A DNA stretch of 16,455 nt from Candidatus Eiseniibacteriota bacterium (GTDB lineage: Bacteria > Joyebacterota > Joyebacteria > Joyebacterales > Joyebacteraceae): assembly GCA_030609605.1 (NCBI GenBank), contig JAUWBY010000022.1, positions 1-16,455 of the forward strand, in the 5' to 3' direction. This document shows, piece after piece, positions 1-7,526 of this stretch (positions are counted from its first letter, which is position 1; each line of letters starts with the position of its first letter). A program made the translations under genes and the position numbers. The notes under the pieces are model-generated. The model searched no databases. It was not told where the DNA came from and saw only the letters and a program-made list of their open reading frames with translations.

Positions 1-607
1 AGTAGAGGAAGAGGAACACGGCCAGCCGAGGGATCCGGAACCATAATTCGGCGCCCATGATGCTGCGCTTCATGTCCTTGAGCGCCCTCAGACCGGCGGC
101 CTGAAGCCGCGCCAGCGTGTACGGAACCATCGCAAGCGCCATGAAGAGAAGGGCGGGCTCCAGGCGTGGCTCCTTGAAGAACGTGTACGCGATCGGCCTG
201 CGGAGAAGGATGATCGCAGCTGTGGCGGTGAGGGCGGCGATTGCTCCGAAGCGGATTCCACGCACGTAGACCGCGCGTGCCTCACCCCTCTTTCCCTGCG
301 CGACATACATCGAGATGTACTTGACGAAGCTACCCTCGAAACCGAATGTCGTGAGGATGGCTGCGCCCATAACGACCGTCCACGCAAGAACATAGACACC
401 GAGAACGTCCGGCCCGAGAACGCGGGCGATGATAGCGGATGCGACGAAACCGAAGAGGAGCGCGAAGATGCGGCCAAAGAACGTGAAGCCTGCCCCTTTT
501 GTCGTCTTGGAGAGGTAACCCTCGTATTCGCCGCGCGTCTCCCCGACCACACGAGACCGAGGTTCGTTTGCTCTCAATCTCGGATCTGTCTTGCGCGCGC
601 CACTCAT
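1..607 (-). CDS. Wzx/MviN-type polysaccharide flippase, N-terminal part (cut by window edge)
   Basis: The gene reads leftward from ATG at 607-605 and runs off the window, so only about 202 N-terminal residues are visible. After a charged, cytoplasmic-looking head of about 35 residues come hydrophobic segments, with the signature 'GRIFALLFGFVASAIIAR' followed by VLGPDVLGVY. That pattern is usual at the first membrane helix of polysaccharide-biosynthesis (Wzx, MviN-like) flippases, which move lipid-linked sugar units across the inner membrane. Later segments fit further helices. The start overlaps the stop of the acetyltransferase gene as ATGA, so the two are almost certainly translationally coupled. 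It differs clearly in sequence from the second flippase at 8686-10074. The family call is confident; the substrate cannot be read. Confidence 0.85.
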   Translation of the reverse strand, partial: MSGARKTDPRLRANEPRSRVVGETRGEYEGYLSKTTKGAGFTFFGRIFALLFGFVASAIIARVLGPDVLGVYVLAWTVVMGAAILTTFGFEGSFVKYISMYVAQGKRGEARAVYVRGIRFGAIAALTATAAIILLRRPIAYTFFKEPRLEPALLFMALAMVPYTLARLQAAGLRALKDMKRSIMGAELWFRIPRLAVFLFLY

Positions 608-1671
608 GAGTCTCTCCCGAGGAAACGTTTCATCACAGGCTTCACGCGTGATTCGAGGAAGCACACAAGCGTGCCCCCCAACCCTCGCGGATAGAGCCTC
701 ACGTCTACGTGTTCGGTGTGACCGGTCGCCCACTCGTCCTTCCACCGCGCGCGCCGGCCTGTGAAGTCAAATCGATCGAGTCTCTCATTGAAGGCGTCGC
801 CTATCGCGTGATCGAAGAGCGTCACACCCGGCGACAGCTTTCCGAAGGCCTCATCGAACGATGTCTTGAGGGCGTAGTAGGTCCCACCGTAGACGGCTCC
901 CAACAGGAATCCGATCATCCGACCATCGAGTTCGATCCAGAAAGGACGGAATACACCTGCCCGCGTAAGACTCTCGGCCAACTCGTGATAGAACTCCCCT
1001 ATGCCTCGGCCGGAGATCGAGGTGCCAGCCTCTTCCTTCCAGCTCCTGCTCTCAACATTCACAAACGCATCGATGATATCGCGTGGATTGCTCCCGGAAG
1101 TCATGCGCTTGACTTCTACCGAACCCTCGCGCTCCAGCTTACGCATCTTCCTTCTCCACTCGTGGCTCACCTTGCTCGGTCTGGACTTCAGGAAGTCGTC
1201 CCAGCTCGAGGAGATGACGACATGCGGCGATACGCGACCACGGCGTTCGTGCACAGGAAGACCGGTCGCCCTCACGGCGTCGGTGATGGCAGCATAGGAC
1301 GGGCAATCCACCGGCAGCCCCCTCAGAAGGACTCCTTTTCCCCACTTGTCCAGTCGTCGAACAACCGACGTCACGAATTCCTCCCTCGCATCGTCCAGTG
1401 CGATCAGCCCACCCCTGTGAGCAAGGAAGTTGACGGGCAACTCGAACGTCTCGCGAGATGTAGCGAAGAGCGGCGCGATTCCGATCGCGTCAGCGCCGTC
1501 GTATCCGACGAGGATCGATGGTCTAAACTCAGTCCCGAACTGCTTTGCCCACGGCTCCATCCAAGCGCGGCTCAGAAACAGACTCGGGCAGGCTCCGGAC
1601 GATTCGAGCGTCACCCACGCCTCGACCAGCTGTTCGTCATCAAAACGATCGTATTCACGGAGTTCGATCAT
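604..1671 (-). CDS. CelD/BcsL-type GNAT acetyltransferase (Acetyltransf_6)
   Basis: The 355-residue protein has the layout of the CelD/BcsL-like GNAT family (BioF2-like, Acetyltransf_6). An N-terminal half contains 'LFLSRAWMEPWAKQFG', a basic 'SHEWRRKMRKLEREG' stretch lies around residues 170-183, and a C-terminal GNAT half contains 'RPFWIELDGRMIGFLLGAVY' and 'FDFTGRRARWKDEWATG'. The last stretch corresponds to the family's DFxxG...K..W motif. Relatives are linked to exopolysaccharide or cellulose synthesis and are presumed to transfer acyl groups to sugars or lipids; the actual substrate is unknown. It starts at ATG 1671, 16 bp after the flavoprotein stop, with only a weak ribosome site, and its TGA overlaps the next ATG. 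The tight coupling to a flippase supports a role in surface-polysaccharide modification. Confidence 0.8.
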   Translation of the reverse strand: MIELREYDRFDDEQLVEAWVTLESSGACPSLFLSRAWMEPWAKQFGTEFRPSILVGYDGADAIGIAPLFATSRETFELPVNFLAHRGGLIALDDAREEFVTSVVRRLDKWGKGVLLRGLPVDCPSYAAITDAVRATGLPVHERRGRVSPHVVISSSWDDFLKSRPSKVSHEWRRKMRKLEREGSVEVKRMTSGSNPRDIIDAFVNVESRSWKEEAGTSISGRGIGEFYHELAESLTRAGVFRPFWIELDGRMIGFLLGAVYGGTYYALKTSFDEAFGKLSPGVTLFDHAIGDAFNERLDRFDFTGRRARWKDEWATGHTEHVDVRLYPRGLGGTLVCFLESRVKPVMKRFLGRDS

Positions 1672-1687
1672 GAGCGCAGGATCCCGG

Positions 1688-3358
1688 CTACGTGAGCAGG
1701 TCGGCGGAGAACATCACGCCCCTGTTAAGCATACCGCTCGGGTCGAAGGCTCTCTTGAGCGCGGCCATCTCCCTGAGTCCGTCCTCGCCGTAGAGCGCCT
1801 CGAGAAATTCGTGCTTGAGCTTGCCTATCCCGTGTTCCGCAGAGACCGTGCCACCCATCTTGACGGCCTGACGTGCGAACTGAAGTGCCAGACCCTCGGC
1901 CACTCTCAGTTGATCGAGATCGACAGGCATGATGTTGAGGTGGAGGTGACTGTCGCCGATGTGACCGAAGACGACATACTCAAGATCCATCCCAGCAAGC
2001 GTATCGTGGTAGTAGGCGAACATCTCCCGGAGTTTGTCGTGCGGAACGGCGATGTCGGTTCCAATCTTGTGAATCTCGGGGTATTTCGCCTTCGCCCGAG
2101 CGATGACTCCGTTGACCTCCTCGGCGATGCTGTGTCTGAGCGCTCTCAGCTTCGTGAGGTCGCTCTCCTCCATTCCACCCCAGGTCTGCTCCATCGACGA
2201 GCCGTGGCCGTCCAAGAGTTCCTCCCACCCTTCGTACGCGGCCATCAGCGAATCTTCGTCCTCGAACTCCTGCTCGAAGAGAACGCCGGCGCGTGCGCCA
2301 TCGGGAAGCTCGGGTATCTCCGACGACGCGCCCTCTTCCTCTTTTCGCCGGCGAAGAAAGTCGAAGCTCCTGGAATCGAAGAACTCAAGCGCCATTGGAA
2401 CCACGGCTCCCGGTCGCGGCTGATCATCCAGGTCACCGCGCGCCTGCCGCACGAATTCGATCGCGTCTCCGTCGCTTCCGAAGAAGGCCAACGCGCTCAA
2501 TATCCCTGCCGGCCGTCTGCGGAGGATGACCTCGACCTCCGTGATCACGCCCAGCGTTCCCTCAGAAGCGATGAAAAGATCCATGAGGTCCACATCGGGA
2601 TGAACGAAATAGCCGGCGGCGTTCTTGGTCTCGGGCATTGAATAGCTTGGGATCCTGACAGTGATGCTCCTCCCATCACCTAGCACGATCTCGAATTTCC
2701 CATCTGCCGCTGTGTAGACCCCGCGCTCGACATCGATCACCTCGCCGTTCGACAAACAGATGCGCAGACGATGCACGTGCTTGCGCGTCGCGCCGTAGTA
2801 GAAGCTCCTAGCTCCCGATGCGTTGGTGGCCACCGTCGCTCCGAGATGCGCCGTGTCCTCCGTGGGGTCGGGAGGATAGAAGTAGGCGTGGTCGTCCGTC
2901 ACGAAAGCCTCGAGCTCCGAGCGCAGCTCTCGCGTCACGAGATCAGCGGCGATGCCGAGTTCCTTCCGCGCCACGCGGTTGTTGAGCTCCGCTATCGTGA
3001 TGCCCGGCTCGGCCGTCAGGGCAAGCCTGCCGTCAGGTAGTCTGCGAATGCCGACAATGCCGTTCATTTCCGCAAGCGAGAGGAGCGTACCTCCGGTCGG
3101 CACCGCCCCACCGACAATGCCCGTTCTCCCGGCAGACACCGTCACAGGCTCTCCACGTTCGTACACGTCCTTAAGCACAAGGGCTATCTGCTTCTCGCTT
3201 CTGGCGAACACCAGACGTTCAGCCGACGACGGGCCGAACCCTGATTCATCTGTCAGGTAGTCGGCGTAGGACTCAATGATCTTCGATGCTGAGTCGATGA
3301 TGGTGCAGCCGGCAAGCCCTTCGCCCTTCGGCTGCACGGTTCTCACTACCGTGCTCAT
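1688..3358 (-). CDS. FAD-binding oxidoreductase, glycolate oxidase GlcD / D-lactate dehydrogenase family
   Basis: This is a 556-residue flavoprotein of the VAO/FAD_binding_4 fold. The FAD-binding half carries 'SAGRTGIVGGAVPTGG' (about residues 75-90) and 'LGATVATNASGARSFYYGAT' (about 172-191). The C-terminal FAD-oxidase half has the family's GHxGDxHxHxN motif (FGHIGDSHLHLN, 464-475) and the 'VSAEHGIGKLK' motif (505-515). Members oxidise 2-hydroxy acids such as glycolate or D-lactate and pass electrons to quinone, flavoprotein or Fe-S partners. No cysteine cluster and no GlcF/GlcE partner is encoded nearby. The open frame extends 37 codons upstream into the previous gene, but the ATG at 3358 has an AGGAG site and avoids a 100-bp overlap, so I chose it. 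It lies 14 bp after the M24 peptidase. The substrate is not readable, and D-2-hydroxyglutarate or other hydroxy acids are alternatives. Confidence 0.88.
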   Translation of the reverse strand: MSTVVRTVQPKGEGLAGCTIIDSASKIIESYADYLTDESGFGPSSAERLVFARSEKQIALVLKDVYERGEPVTVSAGRTGIVGGAVPTGGTLLSLAEMNGIVGIRRLPDGRLALTAEPGITIAELNNRVARKELGIAADLVTRELRSELEAFVTDDHAYFYPPDPTEDTAHLGATVATNASGARSFYYGATRKHVHRLRICLSNGEVIDVERGVYTAADGKFEIVLGDGRSITVRIPSYSMPETKNAAGYFVHPDVDLMDLFIASEGTLGVITEVEVILRRRPAGILSALAFFGSDGDAIEFVRQARGDLDDQPRPGAVVPMALEFFDSRSFDFLRRRKEEEGASSEIPELPDGARAGVLFEQEFEDEDSLMAAYEGWEELLDGHGSSMEQTWGGMEESDLTKLRALRHSIAEEVNGVIARAKAKYPEIHKIGTDIAVPHDKLREMFAYYHDTLAGMDLEYVVFGHIGDSHLHLNIMPVDLDQLRVAEGLALQFARQAVKMGGTVSAEHGIGKLKHEFLEALYGEDGLREMAALKRAFDPSGMLNRGVMFSADLLT

Positions 3359-3369
3359 TCGGTTTCTCG

Positions 3370-3374
3370 CTCCT
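3370..3374 (-). promoter_or_regulatory. Ribosome binding site deciding the flavoprotein start
   Basis: AGGAG on the minus strand, overlapping the TAG stop of the M24 peptidase gene, sits 11 nt before the ATG at 3358. It supports that start over the longer frame that begins at 3469. Confidence 0.6.
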
Positions 3375-4599
3375 AGAGCTTGACGATGAGATCCTTCGGG
3401 AAGCCCGTCAGGTTCTCCATCGTGCCGTCCTCGTGCACGTATACCACATCCTCTATCCGCATCCCCCACCCCTTGTCGGGGTAGTATATGCCCGGCTCGA
3501 CCGTGAAGACGTGCCCCGGCTCGAGCACGTCTGCCATCCCGGGCGCGTCCGACAGGCGCGGGTTCTCGTGAACGTTGAGTCCGATCCCATGGCCAAGACT
3601 GTGCACGTAGCCGTTTCTCACCTGCGGGTTGGTCTTCGGCGTCTCGTGTCCGTGCTTCTCGAAGAAGTCACACACCATCTCCTGGTACAAGCCCGCGCGC
3701 TCGCCCATTTTGAGGGCGCCAAGCACCGACTCGTGGATCTCTGAAAGCTGAGCGTACGCATCGAGGATCTCAGAAGGGGCCTCCCCCAGCACAAACGTCC
3801 GCGTCATATCGAAGAAGTAACCTGCGCCCTGCTCCTGCGGGAAGATATCGAAGACGATCGTCTTGCCCGTCATGATCGGATCTGTATCGTTGCCCCTGCT
3901 GTGGGGTATGCCGGCGTCTCTGCCGATCGCGAAGATGGTGTCGACCTCCTCCACGAGCGTCCTTGTGGCCAGCGCGATTCGTATCTCGGTCTTGCAGTCA
4001 CCGATCGTGAGCGGGGTGCCGTCCGACTTCATCAGCGTGTCCCCATCAAGCCGATGCGATTTCCAGAAGTCGATGACGTGCTGAACAACCTCACACGTCA
4101 GCCTGCCGACTTCGCGGATTCTGTCGATCTCGTACGGTTCCTTCGTGGCTCGGGCGGTGACGAAGACGTCGTCGCTGTACTCACCCATCACGTTGACGTT
4201 CGGCAGAGCCTCGTCCAAGGCTCTCAAACGGATGAGGTTGGCCCCGATGTTCCCCTTGCCGTAGAAGGCCACGTTCCCGGACACGCCAAACTCGTCGAAG
4301 AGGATCCGATAGTACTCGACCGATGCCTTCAGTCGGTCGCCATTAACCTCCTTGAGAATCTTCATGAAGTTGTACTTCGACGTATCGATCACTCTGAGCC
4401 CGCTCCCCTCGGCCTCTTCCCGCTCCATCGTCCCACAGAGAAGAACCGGCTCCTCGTAGCACTTCTTGATGAGAGTAGCGTGAGAGAGCTTCGCTCCGTT
4501 GATCATATAGAACAGCGACGCGTTGCCCTTGACCTCTCCCTCGATGATTGCGACATCGATCCCACGCTCTTTCATTAGTCTGTCCACATCACGCTTCAT
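3373..4599 (-). CDS. M24-family metallopeptidase, Xaa-Pro aminopeptidase/prolidase-like
   Basis: The 408-residue protein has a creatinase-like N-terminal domain (residues 1 to about 150) and a pita-bread M24 catalytic domain. The five metal ligands are all present: D251 and D264 in the block 'VFDIFPQEQGAGYFFDMTRT', H337 in 'HSLGHGIGLNVHENP', E368 in 'FTVEPGIYY' and E383 in 'MRIEDVVYVHEDG'. H233 ('IPHSRG') matches the usual substrate-binding histidine. The expected activity is removal of an N-terminal residue before proline, or cleavage of X-Pro dipeptides, using two Mn/Co-type ions in the cytoplasm. A GGGGAGGA ribosome site precedes ATG 4599. It lies 35 bp after the methyltransferase and 14 bp before the flavoprotein. 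Aminopeptidase cannot be told from dipeptidase by sequence alone. Confidence 0.9.
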   Translation of the reverse strand: MKRDVDRLMKERGIDVAIIEGEVKGNASLFYMINGAKLSHATLIKKCYEEPVLLCGTMEREEAEGSGLRVIDTSKYNFMKILKEVNGDRLKASVEYYRILFDEFGVSGNVAFYGKGNIGANLIRLRALDEALPNVNVMGEYSDDVFVTARATKEPYEIDRIREVGRLTCEVVQHVIDFWKSHRLDGDTLMKSDGTPLTIGDCKTEIRIALATRTLVEEVDTIFAIGRDAGIPHSRGNDTDPIMTGKTIVFDIFPQEQGAGYFFDMTRTFVLGEAPSEILDAYAQLSEIHESVLGALKMGERAGLYQEMVCDFFEKHGHETPKTNPQVRNGYVHSLGHGIGLNVHENPRLSDAPGMADVLEPGHVFTVEPGIYYPDKGWGMRIEDVVYVHEDGTMENLTGFPKDLIVKL

Positions 4600-4634
4600 G
4601 TTCGTCCTCCCCGATTTCCATCCGTCCTGGTCTC

Positions 4635-5459
4635 TTACCGCCCGGGTGCCGAATTCTCACTCCGGCACTCGTCAGAGTGCTGGACAGCTTTGAGTACGTA
4701 GTAGAGATTCCCCAACTCGCCGGTGATTTGTGAATCGAGGGGGATCTCGTCGAATTTCTCCGAGTAGACGGCCTTGAGTTCAAATGCTCCCGACCGGGCC
4801 ACGAGATCGCGGAACTCCTCGTAGAACCACAGCCTCATCACGTGCGGCTCGACCAGAGTCACCGCCCGCCCGTGATCGTCTATCTCCATACGGCAGAGCT
4901 GGTGGCTCAGGCGCGCTTCCCTGTCCTCGCGCTCGACACCCCATGTCGTCGTAACGGAGATGCCGTCACGTTCCATCGTCCACGTGTCACCCGCCGGATC
5001 CGGTTCGCAGTCAAGGGCGCACGCGATGTGGACGACGTAGATGCCTCCCGGCTTCAGTGCCTCCCCGGTCAACCTCAAGTGCGAGACGATCTCTTCATCG
5101 GCCAGAAGATAGCCCAGGCTGTTGATCGAGTTCAAGGCCATATCGAACTCGCGATCATGCCTTGCGCTCGCCATCTCTCCCCGGACCGCCTCGGCCATCT
5201 CCGCGATGCCGGCTTCTGCGATTCTCTCGCGCGCGAATGCCAGCATGTCGTAGCTTCTGTCGTAGCCCGTGATCGCATACCCACGCGTTGGAAACACACG
5301 CAGGAAGCGGCCGGTTCCGCACGCCGGCTCAAGTATTCTTTGAACATCGAACGGCACGTGTCTGTCGTAGAGCCGCTCGAAGAAATCCAGCTCGGGATTC
5401 AGGTCCCAGGTGAATGCGATGTCGTAGTAGAGGGGAAGGTTGTAGAGTTCGTGGCTCAT
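4635..5459 (-). CDS. Class I SAM-dependent methyltransferase
   Basis: The 274-residue protein has the Rossmann methyltransferase core (Methyltransf_25 type). Motif I is 'ILEPACGTGRFLRVF' (about residues 42-56), the acidic residue after strand 2 is D67 in 'ITGYDRSYDMLAFAR', a motif-IV-like 'FDMALNSINSLGYL' follows, and then 'LTGEALKPGGIYVVHI' as the post-motif strand. The C-terminal third ('MRLWFYEEFRDLVARSGAF') resembles the usual domain that closes over the substrate. The acceptor (small molecule, lipid or protein) cannot be inferred. It starts 13 bp after the hydrogenase protease stop, with only a weak AGG-type ribosome site, and probably belongs to the same transcript. No known hydrogenase maturation step uses such a methyltransferase, so the link to the hydrogenase may be positional only. 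Confidence 0.82.
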   Translation of the reverse strand: MSHELYNLPLYYDIAFTWDLNPELDFFERLYDRHVPFDVQRILEPACGTGRFLRVFPTRGYAITGYDRSYDMLAFARERIAEAGIAEMAEAVRGEMASARHDREFDMALNSINSLGYLLADEEIVSHLRLTGEALKPGGIYVVHIACALDCEPDPAGDTWTMERDGISVTTTWGVEREDREARLSHQLCRMEIDDHGRAVTLVEPHVMRLWFYEEFRDLVARSGAFELKAVYSEKFDEIPLDSQITGELGNLYYVLKAVQHSDECRSENSAPGR

Positions 5460-5472
5460 GGTTGACCTGTAC

Positions 5473-5931
5473 CTAGTCAGGGAAGATCTCGCTCGCTATC
5501 GTCTCCACGAAGTTGTCGATTCCCAACTCGAGCTCCGGGCACGGCCGCTCGCCGAAGGTCAGCACGTCCCTTACCTCGATCGCGTAGATGATCGTCTCTT
5601 CGGGAACGTCGAGCCCCTGCCTGCGGCCGAATTCCATAACTGTGGCCAGGTTCATGCCGTGCGGCGAGCACGCATGAATGGTCCGCGCGAGCTCCTTGAG
5701 CCCAAACCGGGTCATCGTGCCCAGAGCGTCTCCGATCATGATCGAGTCTACGACGATGAGTCGGTCGTATCCCAGCGATTCCTCGAGCAGAGAGAAGCCT
5801 CCCTCCTCGTTTTCCACCACCTCCACATCATCTCGGTCCCCGAGGCGACTGCCCAGAGCCCTCGCCACGAAGAGCCCGATCGAATCGTCGGATAGAATCG
5901 AACTCCCCAGTCCAAGTATGAGTGTCTTCAT
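5473..5931 (-). CDS. [NiFe] hydrogenase maturation endopeptidase (peptidase M52, HyaD/HycI type)
   Basis: The 152-residue protein is a full-length member of the nickel-dependent protease family that removes the C-terminal tail of the hydrogenase large subunit after nickel insertion. It opens with 'ILGLGSSILSDDSIGLFVAR', the family's GxGN..xDDxxG start, with Ser10 in place of the usual Asn. It has the three metal positions expected from HybD: D16, D62 ('LIVVDSI') and H91 ('CSPHGMNLATV'). The gene follows the large subunit after 88 bp and has an AAGGA ribosome site (5939-5943) 7 nt before the ATG. The neighbouring large subunit still carries a 29-residue tail after DPCFGCATH and is the obvious substrate. 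A 10-bp hairpin lies between the two genes. Confidence 0.92.
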   Translation of the reverse strand: MKTLILGLGSSILSDDSIGLFVARALGSRLGDRDDVEVVENEEGGFSLLEESLGYDRLIVVDSIMIGDALGTMTRFGLKELARTIHACSPHGMNLATVMEFGRRQGLDVPEETIIYAIEVRDVLTFGERPCPELELGIDNFVETIASEIFPD

Positions 5932-5959
5932 AGACCAGTCCTTCAGACTCAGAGAGAAA

Positions 5960-5993
5960 CACCCCGGCGCCGCGCGTGAGCAACGCCGGGGTG
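5960..5993 (-). terminator. Perfect 10-bp hairpin between hydrogenase large subunit and protease genes
   Basis: CACCCCGGCG (5960-5969) and CGCCGGGGTG (5984-5993) form a perfect 10-bp GC-rich stem with a 14-nt loop. It lies 26 nt after the large-subunit stop and 28 nt before the protease ATG. In the minus-strand transcript the stem is followed by TTTCTCTCTGAG, a poor U-tract. It could be a weak or partial terminator, an RNase-stop or processing hairpin, or a structure that lowers downstream expression. The stem is seen directly; its role is inferred. Confidence 0.6.
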
Positions 5994-6019
5994 CTGATAT
6001 CGCAGATCAGGCACTCCAA

Positions 6020-7489
6020 CTACTCGCGGATGAACTGCGAGAGCCTCTTCACGATGTTGCCGTCCTGGTCCTTCACGAGGACCTCGAGCGGCATCTGGCC
6101 CGGAAGTGAGTGCGTGGCGCAACCGAAGCACGGGTCATACGCCCTGAATGCCATCTCCACCATGTTCAGAAGCCCGTCGTTCACCACTCCACCCTTGATG
6201 AGACCGCGGGCGGCTCGCTCGACAGACATACAGATCGGAGCGGCGTTGTGAACCGTCGCAACCATCAACTTCGCCTGCGTGATGACACCGCGCTCGTCGG
6301 TCTTGTAGTGGTGGATCAGGGTCCCGCGGGGCGCCTCGACGATTCCTATGCCCTCGGTCGGCGTCTCCGTCGGAAGGTTCCTCAGGTCATCACCCATGAT
6401 CTCGGGATCAGCCATGATCTCGACCATCCGCTCCGCGGCCTGGAGGATCTCCACAAGGCGAGCCCAATGGAAGGCCAACGTGTTATGCGCCGGCCGGCCC
6501 AGTGTCTCAAACATGGCCTCGCGAGCCACCTGTGCCTCCGGAGTCCGCATCCGCTCCGATGCATTGAGACGGGCCAGGGGTGCAACCCGGTAGACGCCGC
6601 TGTCCGCGCCGTCAACGAATCCTCTCCAGCCTATCTTCTTAAGGAACGGGAACTTGATGTAGCTCCACGGCTCCACGTGCTCCGATATGTGCTTCAGGTA
6701 GTCCCTCGCCTTGAACTTCACGAACTCCTTGCCGGCGGGATCAACGACACGGACCATGCCATCGTAAAAGTCCACCTCGTTGTTCTCGGTCACGAGACCC
6801 ATGTAGTACGTCTCATGCTTGTACACATCGCCGACGATGAGATCAAGGTAGCTCTTGTTCTTGAGAACAATATCATCGAAGAGCTGGAGCGTGAACTTCG
6901 CAAACTCGACCGCGTCGGCCGCAGTCTTCACGAACTCATCGTAGTTCTCTTTCGTGAGCCCTCGGGAGACGCCGCCTGGAAGGCCACTCACGGGATGGAT
7001 CACACGGCCCCCCAGGATCGTGATGATGTTCCTCACGCGCTTCCTGATGTCGATCACCTGGCCACCGATCTCGAGTCCGACCTTGGCGATCACGCCGAGG
7101 ATATTCCGCTCGGCCGCAGGTGCGTCGGGACCCACAACGAAGTCCGGACCGCCCAGGAAGTAGAAATGGAGGGCGTGGTCTTCGAACGTGAACGCGTTGT
7201 ACGTAAGTTCACGGATCAGACGGGCAGTGTATGTAGGCTCGACCTTGTACAGATCATCCAGCGTTTTCGTGGCCGCCATATGGTGGGCCATCGGGCAGAC
7301 ACCACAGATCTTGGGCGTGATCCGAGGCATCTCCTCGCACATCCGCCCCTCGGAGAACTTCTCGAAACCGCGAAGCTCTGGAACCTGGAAATACGCATTC
7401 TCGACGTCACCGCTCTTGTCCAGAAAAATCTCGATCTTCCCGTGCCCCTCGAGACGTGTGATCGGATCGATCGTTACTCTTCTCTTCAT
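6020..7489 (-). CDS. [NiFe] hydrogenase large (catalytic) subunit, group 3-like, cytoplasmic
   Basis: The 489-residue protein binds the Ni-Fe(CN)2CO site. The N-terminal ligands lie in 'KICGVCPMAHH' (C62 and C65) after 'IDPITRLEGHGKIEIF', which has the conserved RxEGH. The C-terminal ligands lie in 'YDPCFGCATH' (C454 and C457, ending at H460). A 29-residue tail beginning SLPGQMPLEV follows H460 and is the expected substrate of the M52 protease next door. The tail, the length and the lack of any export signal on the small subunit place it with soluble group 3 enzymes (MvhA or sulfhydrogenase-alpha style) rather than periplasmic group 1. A GGGGGA ribosome site precedes ATG 7489, and the small subunit ends 37 bp upstream. 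The exact subgroup (3b, 3c or other) needs a tree. Confidence 0.95.
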   Translation of the reverse strand: MKRRVTIDPITRLEGHGKIEIFLDKSGDVENAYFQVPELRGFEKFSEGRMCEEMPRITPKICGVCPMAHHMAATKTLDDLYKVEPTYTARLIRELTYNAFTFEDHALHFYFLGGPDFVVGPDAPAAERNILGVIAKVGLEIGGQVIDIRKRVRNIITILGGRVIHPVSGLPGGVSRGLTKENYDEFVKTAADAVEFAKFTLQLFDDIVLKNKSYLDLIVGDVYKHETYYMGLVTENNEVDFYDGMVRVVDPAGKEFVKFKARDYLKHISEHVEPWSYIKFPFLKKIGWRGFVDGADSGVYRVAPLARLNASERMRTPEAQVAREAMFETLGRPAHNTLAFHWARLVEILQAAERMVEIMADPEIMGDDLRNLPTETPTEGIGIVEAPRGTLIHHYKTDERGVITQAKLMVATVHNAAPICMSVERAARGLIKGGVVNDGLLNMVEMAFRAYDPCFGCATHSLPGQMPLEVLVKDQDGNIVKRLSQFIRE

Positions 7490-7526
7490 GGTTCCCCCGT
7501 GCTGCGAATCTGGCCGCCCGGACGGT

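Noticed and set aside
709..1695. Long plus-strand frames opposite the acetyltransferase, flavoprotein, hydrogenase and peptidase genes
   Set aside because: High-GC antisense shadows: they mirror recognisable minus-strand genes and show no family motifs of their own.
3359..3469. Longer N-terminus of the GlcD-like flavoprotein
   Set aside because: The extra 37 residues are Arg/Gly-rich, overlap the M24 gene, and match no family N-terminus; the ATG at 3358 has its own ribosome site.
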